Positions 17,703 through 26,914 are shown, counted from the stretch's first letter. The stretch: 56,005 nucleotides of DNA from Virgibacillus halodenitrificans JCM 12304 (GCF_001310895.1 NZ_BAZS01000029.1:1-56005), one strand, 5' to 3'. Made by a program: numbers and translations. Notes: generated from the sequence alone by a model not told the origin.

Positions 17703-18827
17703 ATGGATAAAGAAAAAGTTAAGGTAGGCCTAATTGCAGCTCCCGAGCTACCTGCTGAAATAGCGAATCGCTATGTAGAAAAATTACCTGAAGCCTTTGA
17801 AAGGCAAATTGACGATAGTGTTACATGGGAAGTGGAAATGGTAGTAGATCCTCTTACAGGATCAGCTGAAAATGTTGATGAAATTATTGAAAAGGCTGCA
17901 GAACTGCGGAATGGGAAGGATTGGGGATATGCTATTTGTTTGACTGATTTACCGATATTTGAGGGCAAGAATATCGTAGCAGCGGACATAAGTAAAAAGC
18001 ATTATATTGCTCAAATATCTGTTCCTTCATTTGGATGGTTGCCCATGAAAAAGAGAATGAGAAAAGCCGTTATTCAAATTATGAATGAATTGTATAATGG
18101 CTCTCGATTGGAAAATAATGACCATAAAGTGAAAAAGCTGTTTACTGGCGATATGCTCCAACGTCAATTTCCACTTACAAAAGTGAAACGAATCTCTCCT
18201 AAAAATGAGCACAAGGATATAGAAGTTCGTTATATAGTAATTCCAAGAATAAATGGACAGTTACGTTTACTGATGGGTATGACACAAGCAAACCGACCAT
18301 GGAGTATTATGTCATCGTTTAAAAAAGTAATTGCTATTGCTTTCTCAACAGGTGCATTCGGGTTGATTTTCACAACGCTCTGGAATTTAAGTGATATTCT
18401 AAGTACCCTCAGATTAACTGTCTTATCTTTTGCTGCAATCAGCTTAATGGTCATTTGGATTATTAATGCACATCATTTGTGGGAGAGGCCATCGAGTCAA
18501 CGTCAACCACACCTCAGGCATTTATATAATCAGACAACATTGATAACACTGCTCCTTTCTGTCTTAACGTATTATGCATTTTTATTTTTATTGTTCCTGG
18601 CTGCTGTAATTGTAATTGTGCCACCTGAAGCATATAACTCTGCTGTTAATAGGGAAGGTGATTTTACCATGTTACAATATATAAGGCTGGCCTGGCTAGG
18701 TACCTCCATATCAACCATAGCTGGTGCAATTGGTGCTGGACTGGAAAATGAGGAACTGGTTAGGGATATTACTTATGGATATCGGCAAAAAAGAAGATAT
18801 AAGGAAGTTGAACCGAAAAATGACTAG
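17703..18827 (+). CDS. Uncharacterised membrane protein, second of a tandem pair
   Basis: Paralogue of the preceding gene: GLIAAPELPAEIA, the same AICLTDLPIFEGKN and AQISVPSFGWLPM segments, then ANRPWSIMSSF, LWERPSS and STIAGAIGAGLE, with about four C-terminal membrane helices. The N-terminal soluble domain begins like an enzyme or ligand-binding fold, but no catalytic motif is recognised. The two genes probably arose by tandem duplication and are translated from one mRNA, since AGAGGAGGGG lies between them. The proteins may form a heteromeric membrane complex; this is speculation from pairing. Confidence 0.75.
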   Translation: MDKEKVKVGLIAAPELPAEIANRYVEKLPEAFERQIDDSVTWEVEMVVDPLTGSAENVDEIIEKAAELRNGKDWGYAICLTDLPIFEGKNIVAADISKKHYIAQISVPSFGWLPMKKRMRKAVIQIMNELYNGSRLENNDHKVKKLFTGDMLQRQFPLTKVKRISPKNEHKDIEVRYIVIPRINGQLRLLMGMTQANRPWSIMSSFKKVIAIAFSTGAFGLIFTTLWNLSDILSTLRLTVLSFAAISLMVIWIINAHHLWERPSSQRQPHLRHLYNQTTLITLLLSVLTYYAFLFLLFLAAVIVIVPPEAYNSAVNREGDFTMLQYIRLAWLGTSISTIAGAIGAGLENEELVRDITYGYRQKRRYKEVEPKND

Positions 18828-18915
18828 TTTTCTTTAATTTTTTGTATGGATCAGCCTTTTGTTTTTTCGGTGAATAAAATGTGAAAATACAAAGAGAAAA
18901 TAAATTCTAAATTAC

Positions 18916-18944
18916 TTGCATTTTTTCTGTAAAAAGGTTAAAGT
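18916..18944 (+). promoter_or_regulatory. Promoter of the cold-shock gene
   Basis: TTGCAT (18916-18921), 17-bp spacer, TAAAGT (18939-18944). The implied 5' leader is about 110 nt, as in typical csp mRNAs whose leader controls translation at low temperature. Confidence 0.5.
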
Positions 18945-19063
18945 TAAGAAAGCAAAAGGAAATTGAAGTTTGAATAATACTTTACGATCTCTTTAACAAA
19001 GCGTTGTAAAAGTATTTATGATTCAATTACTTTGCACGATATTTGTATAAGGAGGTCATTTTA

Positions 19064-19261
19064 ATGACTGGTAAAGTAAAATGGTTTAACGCAGAAAAAG
19101 GCTTTGGTTTCATCGAGCGCGAAGACGGAGACGATGTATTCGTACATTTCTCAGCTATCCAAGCTGACGGCTTCAAAACGCTTGAAGAAGGTCAAGACGT
19201 TGAATTTGAAATCGTAGAAGGTAACCGCGGACCACAAGCAGCTAACGTTGTTCGTCTATAA
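19064..19261 (+). CDS. cspD: Cold-shock protein, CspA/CspB family
   Basis: 65-residue single cold-shock domain that binds single-stranded RNA and acts as an RNA chaperone. RNP1 (KGFGFIE) and RNP2 (VFVHFS) are both present. ATG at 19064 follows a perfect AAGGAGG. GC content in this gene is higher than in the surroundings and its codons look optimised, consistent with high expression. Which of the several csp paralogues it is cannot be settled from one window; cspD is a tentative name. Confidence 0.93.
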   Translation: MTGKVKWFNAEKGFGFIEREDGDDVFVHFSAIQADGFKTLEEGQDVEFEIVEGNRGPQAANVVRL

Positions 19262-19273
19262 TAGATGATTATC

Positions 19274-19310
19274 AAAAGGTTTATCTCATTTATGAGATAA
19301 ACCTTTTTTA
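19274..19310 (+). terminator. Terminator after the cold-shock gene
   Basis: Stem AAAAGGTTTATCTCAT / ATGAGATAAACCTTTT with a very short loop and T run. Confidence 0.93.
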
Positions 19311-19360
19311 TTATATGTGCTTGTATTATCCAATGATTCGCAGGATAGATGAATGCGGAC

Positions 19361-19690
19361 TAACTTGATATGGCTACAAACCCCCATTTCGGAAAATAAT
19401 TTATAATGAACACACTATAGCTAATTTGTTAATGTCTGCAGCCGATTAATTTGCTCTTCGGCGGATAATCTCGCTCTGCAGCCGAATAATTTGCCCTCCA
19501 GCGGATAATCTTGTTCTACTGCTGATTAATTTGCTCTCCGGCGGATAATCTTGTTCTGCAGCCGAATAATTTGTTCTCCGGCAGATAATTATGCTCTGCA
19601 GTCGATTAATTTGTTCTCCCATTTGTCTCCAACTATGAATGTACGAGATAATGGTCTTACCCCAACATTTGCGATAGAACCTCAAAGATT
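19361..19690 (+). repeat. Composite intergenic repeat, copy C
   Basis: An array of about nine and a half alternating 20-bp half-units (19436-19618; for example GCTCTCCGGCGGATAATC and GTTCTGCAGCCGAATAAT) is followed by the 3' module CTCCAACTATGAATGTACGAG ending at GATAGAACC. Sequence before the array (19361-19435) weakly resembles the 5' module (tacaaa-cccc, tatagctaat). This explains the 500-bp gap between csp and the methyltransferase. Confidence 0.75.
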
Positions 19691-19776
19691 AGACAAGCCA
19701 GGAATAAGGAATTATTACTACTTAATACTTTTACATTTTAAAATGAACGAGCGGATGAAAGGAGAGGGAAACCAAT

Positions 19777-20460
19777 ATGAAATCATTTGATTGGGAAAAA
19801 GAAGCTGAAATGCAATGGAATCAGCGAGCTGCTTTCTGGAATGCAAGAAGCAAGAAAATGTGGGACAGTGGGAGCAGAAAAGATATTATTGGTTTTATTA
19901 AGAAATACATACCTAAAGAGCATACTTTGCTTGATGTTGGCTGTGGGGATGGTTATGGATCATTTAAATTAACACAAGCCGGATATGAAGTAACGGGTGC
20001 AGATATATCAAAAGAGATGATTGAATTAGCAAAACAAAACAATAAGAATAGAGCAGACTTTTATCAGGCAGATATAAATCAATTACCCTTTGCAGCTAAT
20101 ACCTTTCATGGTGCAATTGGTATTAATGTGTTGGAGTGGACAGAATACCCAGTAAGTGCTTTAAATGAAATGATGAGAGTCGTCAAAAAAGATGGTTATT
20201 TATGTGTTGGAATTTTAGGCCCGACAGCTGGCCCCAGAGAAAATAGCTTTCCTCGTCTATATGGAGAGAATGCTATTTGTAATACAATGATGCCATGGGA
20301 GTTTCTGAGGATTGCGCAAGATAAGGGCTTGGAGTATATCGATGGTTTTGGCGTTTATAAAGAAGGGGTGAAAGAACAAAATTATGCAAATCTTTCACTT
20401 GAATTAAAGCAAACGCTAACCTTTATGTGGGTTTTCATCTTACGAAAAGCAGGTGATTAA
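19777..20460 (+). CDS. Class I SAM-dependent methyltransferase
   Basis: 227-residue Methyltransf_11-type enzyme. Motif I is LLDVGCGDGYGSFKL (residue ~50), the acidic residue that binds the SAM ribose is in VTGADISKEM, and motif III/IV region is ADINQLPFAANTFHGAIGINVLEW. The acceptor is unknown. ATG follows AAAGGAGAGGG. The stop is 2 bp before the next small gene, which is probably translated together with it. Confidence 0.85.
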   Translation: MKSFDWEKEAEMQWNQRAAFWNARSKKMWDSGSRKDIIGFIKKYIPKEHTLLDVGCGDGYGSFKLTQAGYEVTGADISKEMIELAKQNNKNRADFYQADINQLPFAANTFHGAIGINVLEWTEYPVSALNEMMRVVKKDGYLCVGILGPTAGPRENSFPRLYGENAICNTMMPWEFLRIAQDKGLEYIDGFGVYKEGVKEQNYANLSLELKQTLTFMWVFILRKAGD

Positions 20461-20462
20461 TA

Positions 20463-20780
20463 ATGAACGGAAATGAAAAAGAGCAACAGATAATTAATAA
20501 CTACCAGAATGACGAAAAAATGATGATTCTTATTTATGCACAATGGTGTATAAACCATGAACTGGACCCTATATCTTTATATATGGAAGCATATCCATAC
20601 CAAGAAAATAATAATGCATTAGCGGAAGCTATTGAATTAACTGTTACCAAAGAGGAATCAGATGAGATTTCCTCAGATATGTTAATGAATGTACTTCAAT
20701 TGTTTGGAAACAATGACCTGGCTTTTATTGTCCAAAGGGAAATAGAAAAGATTGAAAAACAAGAGCCGCGTAATAGATAA
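20463..20780 (+). CDS. Small hypothetical protein
   Basis: 105-residue acidic protein, no signal peptide or membrane segment, predicted mostly helical. Not recognised. It contains MMILIYAQWCINHELDP near residue 20 and an Asp/Glu-rich middle part. It starts 2 bp after the methyltransferase stop. Its last codons lie inside the arm of the following terminator, so coding and termination overlap. Confidence 0.65.
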   Translation: MNGNEKEQQIINNYQNDEKMMILIYAQWCINHELDPISLYMEAYPYQENNNALAEAIELTVTKEESDEISSDMLMNVLQLFGNNDLAFIVQREIEKIEKQEPRNR

Positions 20781-20795
20781 AGATGCGGCTCTTGC
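20760..20795 (+). terminator. Terminator overlapping the stop of the hypothetical gene (bidirectional)
   Basis: Perfect 10-bp stem CAAGAGCCGC / GCGGCTCTTG. The following T run is poor on the plus strand, so it may work mainly as a block between the convergent genes. Confidence 0.65.
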
Positions 20796-20802
20796 GTTAA
20801 GA

Positions 20803-21688
20803 TCACAAGTTTTGCTTTTCAAAAATTTTAATGAGGGCTTGAGTCCCGCTGTCACCATCACCATTTTCTGCGAGTTCCTTGTACAGTTGTAGGGATAGGG
20901 AGAGGCCAGGAGTATCCAAACCCATTTCCTTTGCTGACTCCAATGCTATTGTCATATCCTTAATAAAATGTTTGACGTAAAAGCCGGGATCAAAGTCACC
21001 ACGTATCATTCTTGGGCCTAAATTAGACAAAGACCAGCTTCCTGCTGCCCCAGTTGTAATGCTCTCAAGGACACGTGAAGGATCAAGCCCTGCTTTTTTA
21101 GCAAAGATAATTGCTTCACATACGCCGATCATATTAGAGGCGATGGTGATTTGGTTAGCTAGTTTTGTGTGTTGCCCAGCCCCAGCGGGACCTTGAAGAA
21201 TAATATTTTCCCCTAGGGTTTTGAAAAGAGGTAATAGCGCTTCATATGCATCTTCCTCACCACCTACCATGATGGCAAGCGTCCCTTTCTGAGCGCCTAT
21301 ATCTCCTCCAGACACAGGTGCATCTAGTGCGTTGTATACTTTTAGCCTTGGCTTGTTGAAAAATATTTATTGCCAGCGAAGGTTTAGAGGTTGTCATATC
21401 AATTAAACAGGATCCAGCTTTTGCGTGTTCGAGAATCCCGTTTTCACCAAAGTAGACCTCCTCCACATCAGAAGGATATCCAACCATTGTTATAATAATA
21501 TCACTGGCAACTGTTAGATCTTTTATGGATTCTTTCCAAACTGCTCCGTGATCAATTAGGTCATTTGCCTTCTCTTTTGTGCGTGTATAGATATTTATCA
21601 AATAACCCGCTCGTTGCAAATTTAATGCCATACTTTTCCCCATAACTCCCGTGCCGATAAAACCGATCTTTTTTTCTGTTAAAGTCAT
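20803..21688 (-). pseudogene. ykwC: NAD(P)-dependent 3-hydroxyisobutyrate dehydrogenase family oxidoreductase (YkwC-like), frameshifted
   Basis: Beta-hydroxyacid dehydrogenase. N-terminal Rossmann motif GFIGTGVMGKSMALNL, then ITMVGYPSDVEEVYFGENGI and DMTTSKPSLA; after the break come [36 protein letters not shown] (catalytic Lys region) and [19 protein letters not shown]. These match B. subtilis YkwC over the whole length. The frame breaks at an A run of the coding strand (T4 at 21340-21343). Removing one A (or adding two) joins QQAKAK to [13 protein letters not shown] with the spacing seen in YkwC. The corrected protein is about 295 residues. A sequencing error is likely. Confidence 0.85.
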
Positions 21689-21782
21689 ATTATCCTCCCC
21701 TTTTCAGCCAACTTATACTATTATTTCTACAAAAGGGTTCTTAATCCTTTTATCACATAATAAAAAGTAATGGAGGGTTACG

Positions 21783-22226
21783 ATGGAATGGTGTTTGAAA
21801 GGGTTTAGTGACTTAACTAATGAAGAATTATATGAATTGATGAAAGCGAGAGTAGATATATTTGTAGTAGAGCAGGAGTGTGCGTATCCAGAATTGGATG
21901 ATTATGATCAGCAGTCCATGCATTGCTTTCTGAAAATAAATGAGCAAATTGCAGCTTATGTAAGAATCCTCCCTGCAAATACAAAGTACAAGGAAGTTTC
22001 CATAGGGAGAGTGCTCGTAGTGAAAGAATTTAGAGGTAAAGGTTATGCAACACAAATAATGCAAAAAGCAATAGACTATATTAATAATGAATGGCAGGAG
22101 AGAAAGATAAAAATTCAGGCTCAAGCTCATTTGGAAAATTTTTATAATCAACTTGGTTTTAAGAAAATATCCGAAGTATATTTGGATGACAACATTCCAC
22201 ACATTGACATGATTTGGGAGGGGTAA
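21783..22226 (+). CDS. ElaA-type GNAT acetyltransferase
   Basis: 147-residue protein of the ElaA branch of GNAT enzymes: opening LYELMKARVDIFVVEQECAYPELDDYDQ, then IGRVLVVKEFRGKGYATQIM, which holds the acetyl-CoA pyrophosphate loop (R-G-K-G-Y-A), and LENFYNQLGFKKISEVY. Substrate unknown. ATG at 21783 with TGGAGGG upstream. It is divergent from the ykwC-like gene, with a 94-bp shared promoter region. Confidence 0.88.
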   Translation: MEWCLKGFSDLTNEELYELMKARVDIFVVEQECAYPELDDYDQQSMHCFLKINEQIAAYVRILPANTKYKEVSIGRVLVVKEFRGKGYATQIMQKAIDYINNEWQERKIKIQAQAHLENFYNQLGFKKISEVYLDDNIPHIDMIWEG

Positions 22227-22295
22227 AATCGAATTGCTCCAAGTGTTTTTGCACATAGTATGTGTACATAATTAATTTAAAATTGGAGGATGATC

Positions 22296-22976
22296 ATGAT
22301 GATCACCAATGAGCAATTAGTTCAATGCAAAAAGGCTTTATTGATTAGACAAAATGAACTTATAAAACATGTACAGGATCATTTTGGGAAAACGTTGGAG
22401 TTATCTAAGGAGTCGGTTGGTGAGCTTTCAAATTATGATAACCATCCCGCAGATATGGGTACCGAGTTGTATGAGAGAGAGAAAGATACAGCGCTTAATG
22501 AGCATGCCGAAACGGAATTAGAGGAAATTAATGCTGCTTTACATGCTATTGAAGATGGAACATACGGAATTTGTGCAACATGTGGTGCAGATATTCCGTA
22601 TGAACGTTTACAGGCAGTTCCTACAGCGGATAAATGTATAGAACATGCGAGCAATAATATTTTTGAATCACACAGGACGGTTGAAGAAGAAGTATTCAGC
22701 CCAAATATTAACCCAAATGAGGTTTCTAATGAAGAACAGGTAGGCTATGACGCTGAGGATAGCTGGCAGGAAGTAAGTCAATATGGTACATCAGAAACAC
22801 CTTCAGATTTTTATGGCAATCAAGATGATTATGATGATATGTATCCGAATAACGAAGAAAATAAAGGTGCTGTAGAAGACTTGGAGAACTTTCTCTCTTC
22901 AGACATTGATGGCAAATTTACAGGAGTAACACCTAACCATAATAAGTATGAAGATGAGTATGAAAGTGAATATTAA
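22296..22976 (+). CDS. yteA: DksA/TraR zinc-finger protein, YteA family
   Basis: About 226 residues. N-terminal coiled-coil region with the family signature GELSNYDNHPADMGTELYEREKD, then a DksA-type finger CATCGADIPYERLQAVPTADKCIEH (C-x2-C and C-x2-H), which is more complete than in B. subtilis YteA, where cysteines are replaced. The C-terminal part (from ~130) is very acidic and contains SQYGTSETPSDFYG, also seen in YteA. Role unknown; general-stress or sporulation links are reported for relatives. GGAGG at 22285-22289 favours ATG 22296 or 22299 over 22290. Confidence 0.85.
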   Translation: MMITNEQLVQCKKALLIRQNELIKHVQDHFGKTLELSKESVGELSNYDNHPADMGTELYEREKDTALNEHAETELEEINAALHAIEDGTYGICATCGADIPYERLQAVPTADKCIEHASNNIFESHRTVEEEVFSPNINPNEVSNEEQVGYDAEDSWQEVSQYGTSETPSDFYGNQDDYDDMYPNNEENKGAVEDLENFLSSDIDGKFTGVTPNHNKYEDEYESEY

Positions 22977-23024
22977 TTGAAACCTGTCTCCATTCTGCCC
23001 GTATTACTTAATGAGGTGAGCTAT

Positions 23025-23231
23025 ATGAGTGAGAATAAAGGATGTATTAAATGTGGAAGCACAGATGCTGATACAAAAGACGTCTCCATGTCTGGAACAG
23101 GTTTATCAAAAATGTTTGATGTGCAGCATAATCAGTTTACGGTAGTGTTTTGCGAGAACTGTGGATATTCGGAGTTCTATAACAAAAACAGCTCAACAGG
23201 AAGCAATATTTTAGATTTATTCTTTGGTTAA
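23025..23231 (+). CDS. Zinc-ribbon protein (COG3478-type)
   Basis: 68-residue protein with two Cys pairs, GCIKCGS near the N-terminus and FCENCGYSEFYN near the C-terminus, framing a short beta-rich core; this is the small nucleic-acid-binding zinc-ribbon type. The ATG at 23025 follows GAGGTGAG; in-frame codons upstream lack a ribosome site. It lies 48 bp after yteA and a terminator follows, so the two are probably co-transcribed. Function unknown. Confidence 0.8.
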   Translation: MSENKGCIKCGSTDADTKDVSMSGTGLSKMFDVQHNQFTVVFCENCGYSEFYNKNSSTGSNILDLFFG

Positions 23232-23285
23232 AGAAGGTTTGAATGGCTATACAGTTTTCTATATTGATGATTATTGTAAAGCTAA

Positions 23286-23326
23286 AAAAGCTGAGCCTGC
23301 AAATTTCTTTGCAGGCTCAGCTTTTA
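23286..23326 (+). terminator. Bidirectional terminator between the zinc-ribbon gene and htrB
   Basis: 18-bp perfect stem: AAAAGCTGAGCCTGCAAA pairs with its complement at 23308-23325 around a 4-nt loop, with A and T runs on both sides. Confidence 0.93.
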
Positions 23327-23349
23327 ATTTATTTTACTCATCCAGGTAT

Positions 23350-24624
23350 TTATTCTTTCGCAGTTAACGTAACTTCGGTCTTTTCCAACTTCCCATCTCG
23401 GTAGAATTTCACCTGTACTTCTTCACCTATGGAAGCATCTGAATAGAGAAACTTTCGTAACTCAAGAAGAGTAGTAATTTTATTGCCATTAATTTCGGTT
23501 ATAACATCAAATTGTTGTAAACCCGCTTTAGCTGCTGGAGAACCTTCCTGAACATTTGCTACAACCATACCGCCTTCTACCTCTTCTGGAAGCTTAATTT
23601 CACTTCTGTATTGTGGAGGAACTTGATTTAGGGAAGCAGTGCTTATCCCTATTAAAGGACGTTCTATTTCACCGTTTTCCTCCAGTTGTTCCATGACTGG
23701 TAATGCGGCATCGATAGGGATAGCAAACCCTATTCCTTCAACTGCATTTTGGGCAATCTTCATAGAATTAATTCCAATAACTTGTCCCTTTGCATTTACA
23801 AGTGCGCCTCCACTATTGCCTGGATTAATCGCGGCATCTGTCTGAATAACTTCTGTTACCCAATCTGGTTGCTGATCACCATTTGTGTCCATACTGACAG
23901 ATCGATCTAACCCACTAATAATTCCTTTTGTAAGTGTATTTGCGAATTCCATACCAAGAGGATTACCAATTGCTAATACGGTCTCACCAACTTTTAAATT
24001 TTTGGAGGTACCAAGATCCGCTACCGTGGTGACTTTATCCCCATCAACTTGTAAAATGGCTAAATCAGTTAAAGCATCCGATCCTAAAACTTTAGCATTT
24101 AACCTTTCATCATCATTTAAAATAATATCTACTTGCTCTGCACCCTCTACAACATGATGATTTGTTACAACATAAGCCTTCCCATCTTCCTTCTTATAAA
24201 CAATGCCTGACCCAGTTCCAGCTTCTTGGCTTCCTGCCCAAACACTTTGCTGTTGCAGGTTAGCAACACCAACCACTGCTTTAGACGTTTCATCAATGTT
24301 AGAAGACACCTCAGCATCATCAGATGCCATTGTTTTGACAACGTTGGCTGTGCTACTGTCAGAAGAAGTATTTTCGTCTGCTGTACTAGCTAGGGGGAGA
24401 ATGTTTGAGAACAGCAGTACTGCAATTAAAACTACAGCAATTAATCCTCCGGCTAAACCGCCAAGAAAGAAATGCAAGCCTGTTTTAGATCCTGACTTCT
24501 TTTCTTTTTTAGGCTTGTCCGTTGAAAACTCTTCTTCCTGCTGTTCAGATTCATTCACTTCGGGAGTTGGTTCTGCAGGTGTTTCTTTATTTTCATCTGA
24601 AAAATTATTATTATTGTAATCCAT
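23350..24624 (-). CDS. htrB: Membrane-anchored HtrA-like serine protease (HtrB)
   Basis: 424-residue quality-control protease. Cytoplasmic acidic N-terminus (~45 aa), one membrane segment (residues ~50-73), then a trypsin-like domain with His in VTNHHVVEGAEQ, Asp in ALTDLAILQVDG and Ser in INPGNSGGALVN, followed by a PDZ domain (GSPAAKAGLQQFDVITEINGNKI). B. subtilis has three paralogues (HtrA, HtrB, HtrC). The divergent cssRS pair next to it identifies this as HtrB, which is induced through CssRS upon secretion stress and heat. That regulation is inferred here from the conserved arrangement. Confidence 0.9.
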   Translation of the reverse strand: MDYNNNNFSDENKETPAEPTPEVNESEQQEEEFSTDKPKKEKKSGSKTGLHFFLGGLAGGLIAVVLIAVLLFSNILPLASTADENTSSDSSTANVVKTMASDDAEVSSNIDETSKAVVGVANLQQQSVWAGSQEAGTGSGIVYKKEDGKAYVVTNHHVVEGAEQVDIILNDDERLNAKVLGSDALTDLAILQVDGDKVTTVADLGTSKNLKVGETVLAIGNPLGMEFANTLTKGIISGLDRSVSMDTNGDQQPDWVTEVIQTDAAINPGNSGGALVNAKGQVIGINSMKIAQNAVEGIGFAIPIDAALPVMEQLEENGEIERPLIGISTASLNQVPPQYRSEIKLPEEVEGGMVVANVQEGSPAAKAGLQQFDVITEINGNKITTLLELRKFLYSDASIGEEVQVKFYRDGKLEKTEVTLTAKE

Positions 24625-24797
24625 CTAAATCACCCTTTGTTAAATAATTTGTATTTTTATCTTACCTGTTCCGTTTGGAAATTATTTGGCTGAAATGTGG
24701 AATAAATATGTAAATTATAATTGGTGTTCAGTGGCATCCTCTTTTTATCTTATGTAAAATGAAATTAACTAAACACGTGGGAAAAGGTGACAAAACT

Positions 24798-25487
24798 ATG
24801 GGAAATCGTATTGGTGTTGTGGAAGATGATGTAAACATTCAAAATATCGTATCCGCCTATTTAAAAAAAGAAGGTTATGATGTAATTATTTCCGATACTG
24901 CAGAAGCTGCTTGGGAAATATGGGAGACGTATCCACCAGATATGTGGATACTAGATATTATGCTGCCTGGAATGGATGGGTATGAATTTTGTAAGAAAAT
25001 AAGGAATGAAAGTGAAGTTCCTATTATTATTATTTCTGCCAAAGATGAAGAGATCGACAAAATTTTAGGCTTGGAATTAGGTGGAGATGATTATTTAACT
25101 AAGCCATTCAGTCCAAGAGAATTGGTGGCAAGAGTGAAAAGATTATTTAAACGAGCATTTTTGAAAAACAATAATGAAGAGCCCACACAGGAAAAGGTAA
25201 AGATTGACCAATTATTAATAAATAAGGAAGAACGAAGGATTTTTTATAAGGGCGAGGAATATGAAGTGACTACAAAAGAATTTGATATGCTTCTATTACT
25301 AGTGGAAAATGTTAACCGTGCTTTTTCCCGTGAGGAGTTATTAATAAAAATTTGGGGTGATGATTATTTTGGAAGTGATCGGGCAGTGGATGATTTAGTG
25401 AAAAGGCTTAGAAAAAAATTACCTGATCTACCTCTGGAAACAGTGTGGGGATTTGGCTACCGACTAAGGTATGGAGAGGAAACATAA
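24798..25487 (+). CDS. cssR: Response regulator CssR (OmpR family)
   Basis: 229 residues: receiver domain with acidic pocket VVEDD, phosphorylation site Asp53 in WILDIMLPGMDGY, and the Thr/Lys switch in GGDDYLTKPFSPRELVARV; then an OmpR-type winged helix ending WGFGYRLRYGEE. WILDIMLP and GLELGGDDY resemble B. subtilis CssR. ATG at 24798 follows AAAAGGTGA. The 173-bp gap to htrB holds the divergent promoters. cssS follows directly. In B. subtilis the system senses misfolded secreted protein and switches on htrA and htrB. Confidence 0.88.
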   Translation: MGNRIGVVEDDVNIQNIVSAYLKKEGYDVIISDTAEAAWEIWETYPPDMWILDIMLPGMDGYEFCKKIRNESEVPIIIISAKDEEIDKILGLELGGDDYLTKPFSPRELVARVKRLFKRAFLKNNNEEPTQEKVKIDQLLINKEERRIFYKGEEYEVTTKEFDMLLLLVENVNRAFSREELLIKIWGDDYFGSDRAVDDLVKRLRKKLPDLPLETVWGFGYRLRYGEET

Positions 25488-26828
25488 ATGAAACTTCAAT
25501 ATCAACTTAATGCTGCATTTACAGCGTTACTTCTCGTAATTATGGCTGTTACAGGTTATTTCATTTATTCACTTATTCTCGATATTTTAATTCAGGACGA
25601 ACAAAGGCAGTTAAAACAAAAAGGGGAAATTTTGATAGAGGTTCTGAATGAAGAAAATTACGGGGATAGAGAGAGTCTTGAGAAATTTAGTCGGTTCTTG
25701 GACGATCAAGATCTCCAACTATTTCTATATGATCGGAAAAATAATGCTGTTTTTTACTCCACCATGCCAAATAGCGTAGCCCAGGGCTTTTTTAATAATA
25801 ATAATTTCGCGGATAACAAGGAAGCATTATGGGAGTTTGAAAATAATAAATATGTAACCTCCAGAATAGTAGTTTACCCGGCAAATAGTGGCTTGGAGCT
25901 TATTCTATTGACTCCGATGAATGATTTACAGGCTGTGCAGCAAAACTTTGTTTTCCGGCTGTTCATTGTATTTATGATCGGTGGAATTGCTGCCGTGCTT
26001 CTTAGTTACTTTTTAACCAAAAAGCTGGTTACTCCTCTGACAATGTTGAAAGTACAACTGAAGAAAGTAGAGAAAAGAAAATTTGATGATCTTGAAAGAG
26101 TAGAGGCGAGTGGTGAAATTAAAGAAGTGGAAGAAAGTGTCTTTGAAATGGCTGAAGAACTGAAAAATTATATGAAGTCACAACAAACCTTTTTTCAGAA
26201 TGCGAGTCATGAGTTGAAAACACCCCTTATGACAATTCAAGGTTATGCGGAAGGGATTAAGGATGGGATATTTGATGAGGGAGACAAAGAAAATGGCCTT
26301 GAAGTAATGGTTACAGAGGTGAAAAGACTGAAGCTGATTATAAATGAGATGATACTATTGGCAAAGTTGGATAGCGAACCGGATGTTTATCAACCAGAAA
26401 AAATAACTGGAGAGACATTCTTGAAGCAAATTGTAGATCGTGCTTTACCTTTGGTCAATGAAAGAGGTATTCATTTTACTCATCAAGCGGAAGATAACTG
26501 CCATTTCATTGCAGATGAAGAAAAATTACTGCGCGCCATATTAAATTTAATTGTTAATGGTATTCGTCATGCCAAAACTAAAATTTCCCTTCAGATATTT
26601 AAACAGAATGGAGCTACTTATATAACTGTAGAAGATGATGGAGAAGGGATTTCAGATGAAATGATGCCACATATATTTCATCGTTTTGTAAAAGGTAAGA
26701 ATGGAGAAACTGGGTTGGGTCTTGCGATTTCAAGGGCAATTATAGAACGATCAGGTGGTAAGATCACAGTTGATAAATCTACCTTGGAGGAGCGAAGTTT
26801 ATTATTACTTTTCCCGGGAATTAGATAA
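25488..26828 (+). CDS. cssS: Sensor histidine kinase CssS
   Basis: 446 residues: membrane helix at ~9-30, an extracellular sensor of about 120 residues, second helix at ~157-180, HAMP-like linker, H-box FFQNASHELKTPLMTIQGYAEG with the phosphorylated His, N-box NLIVNGIRHAKT, and G-boxes VEDDGEGISDEM and GLGLAISRAI. It begins right after the cssR stop (TAA ATG). The gene order htrB < > cssR-cssS is that of B. subtilis. Confidence 0.88.
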   Translation: MKLQYQLNAAFTALLLVIMAVTGYFIYSLILDILIQDEQRQLKQKGEILIEVLNEENYGDRESLEKFSRFLDDQDLQLFLYDRKNNAVFYSTMPNSVAQGFFNNNNFADNKEALWEFENNKYVTSRIVVYPANSGLELILLTPMNDLQAVQQNFVFRLFIVFMIGGIAAVLLSYFLTKKLVTPLTMLKVQLKKVEKRKFDDLERVEASGEIKEVEESVFEMAEELKNYMKSQQTFFQNASHELKTPLMTIQGYAEGIKDGIFDEGDKENGLEVMVTEVKRLKLIINEMILLAKLDSEPDVYQPEKITGETFLKQIVDRALPLVNERGIHFTHQAEDNCHFIADEEKLLRAILNLIVNGIRHAKTKISLQIFKQNGATYITVEDDGEGISDEMMPHIFHRFVKGKNGETGLGLAISRAIIERSGGKITVDKSTLEERSLLLLFPGIR

Positions 26829-26862
26829 GTAACGACAAAATACTTTTAATTTATAAAAAATG

Positions 26863-26871
26863 TGGTATAAT
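26863..26871 (+). promoter_or_regulatory. Extended -10 promoter of typA
   Basis: TGGTATAAT, an extended -10 with TG upstream; the -35 is weak. The start of transcription would be near 26878, with a short leader to the GAGGAG ribosome site. Confidence 0.5.
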
Positions 26872-26914
26872 TTTATAGTTACACATCCCGTTATACAAGA
26901 GGAGCGTACTTTTT

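Noticed and set aside
19446-19685. A 79-codon minus-strand frame running through the repeat array
   Set aside because: Its residues simply mirror the 20-bp repeat, and it has no ribosome site or relatives.
21828-22256. A 142-codon frame antisense to the ElaA gene
   Set aside because: Composition is that of a shadow frame (many Ile, Phe, Tyr and Cys), and the plus-strand gene is clearly real.
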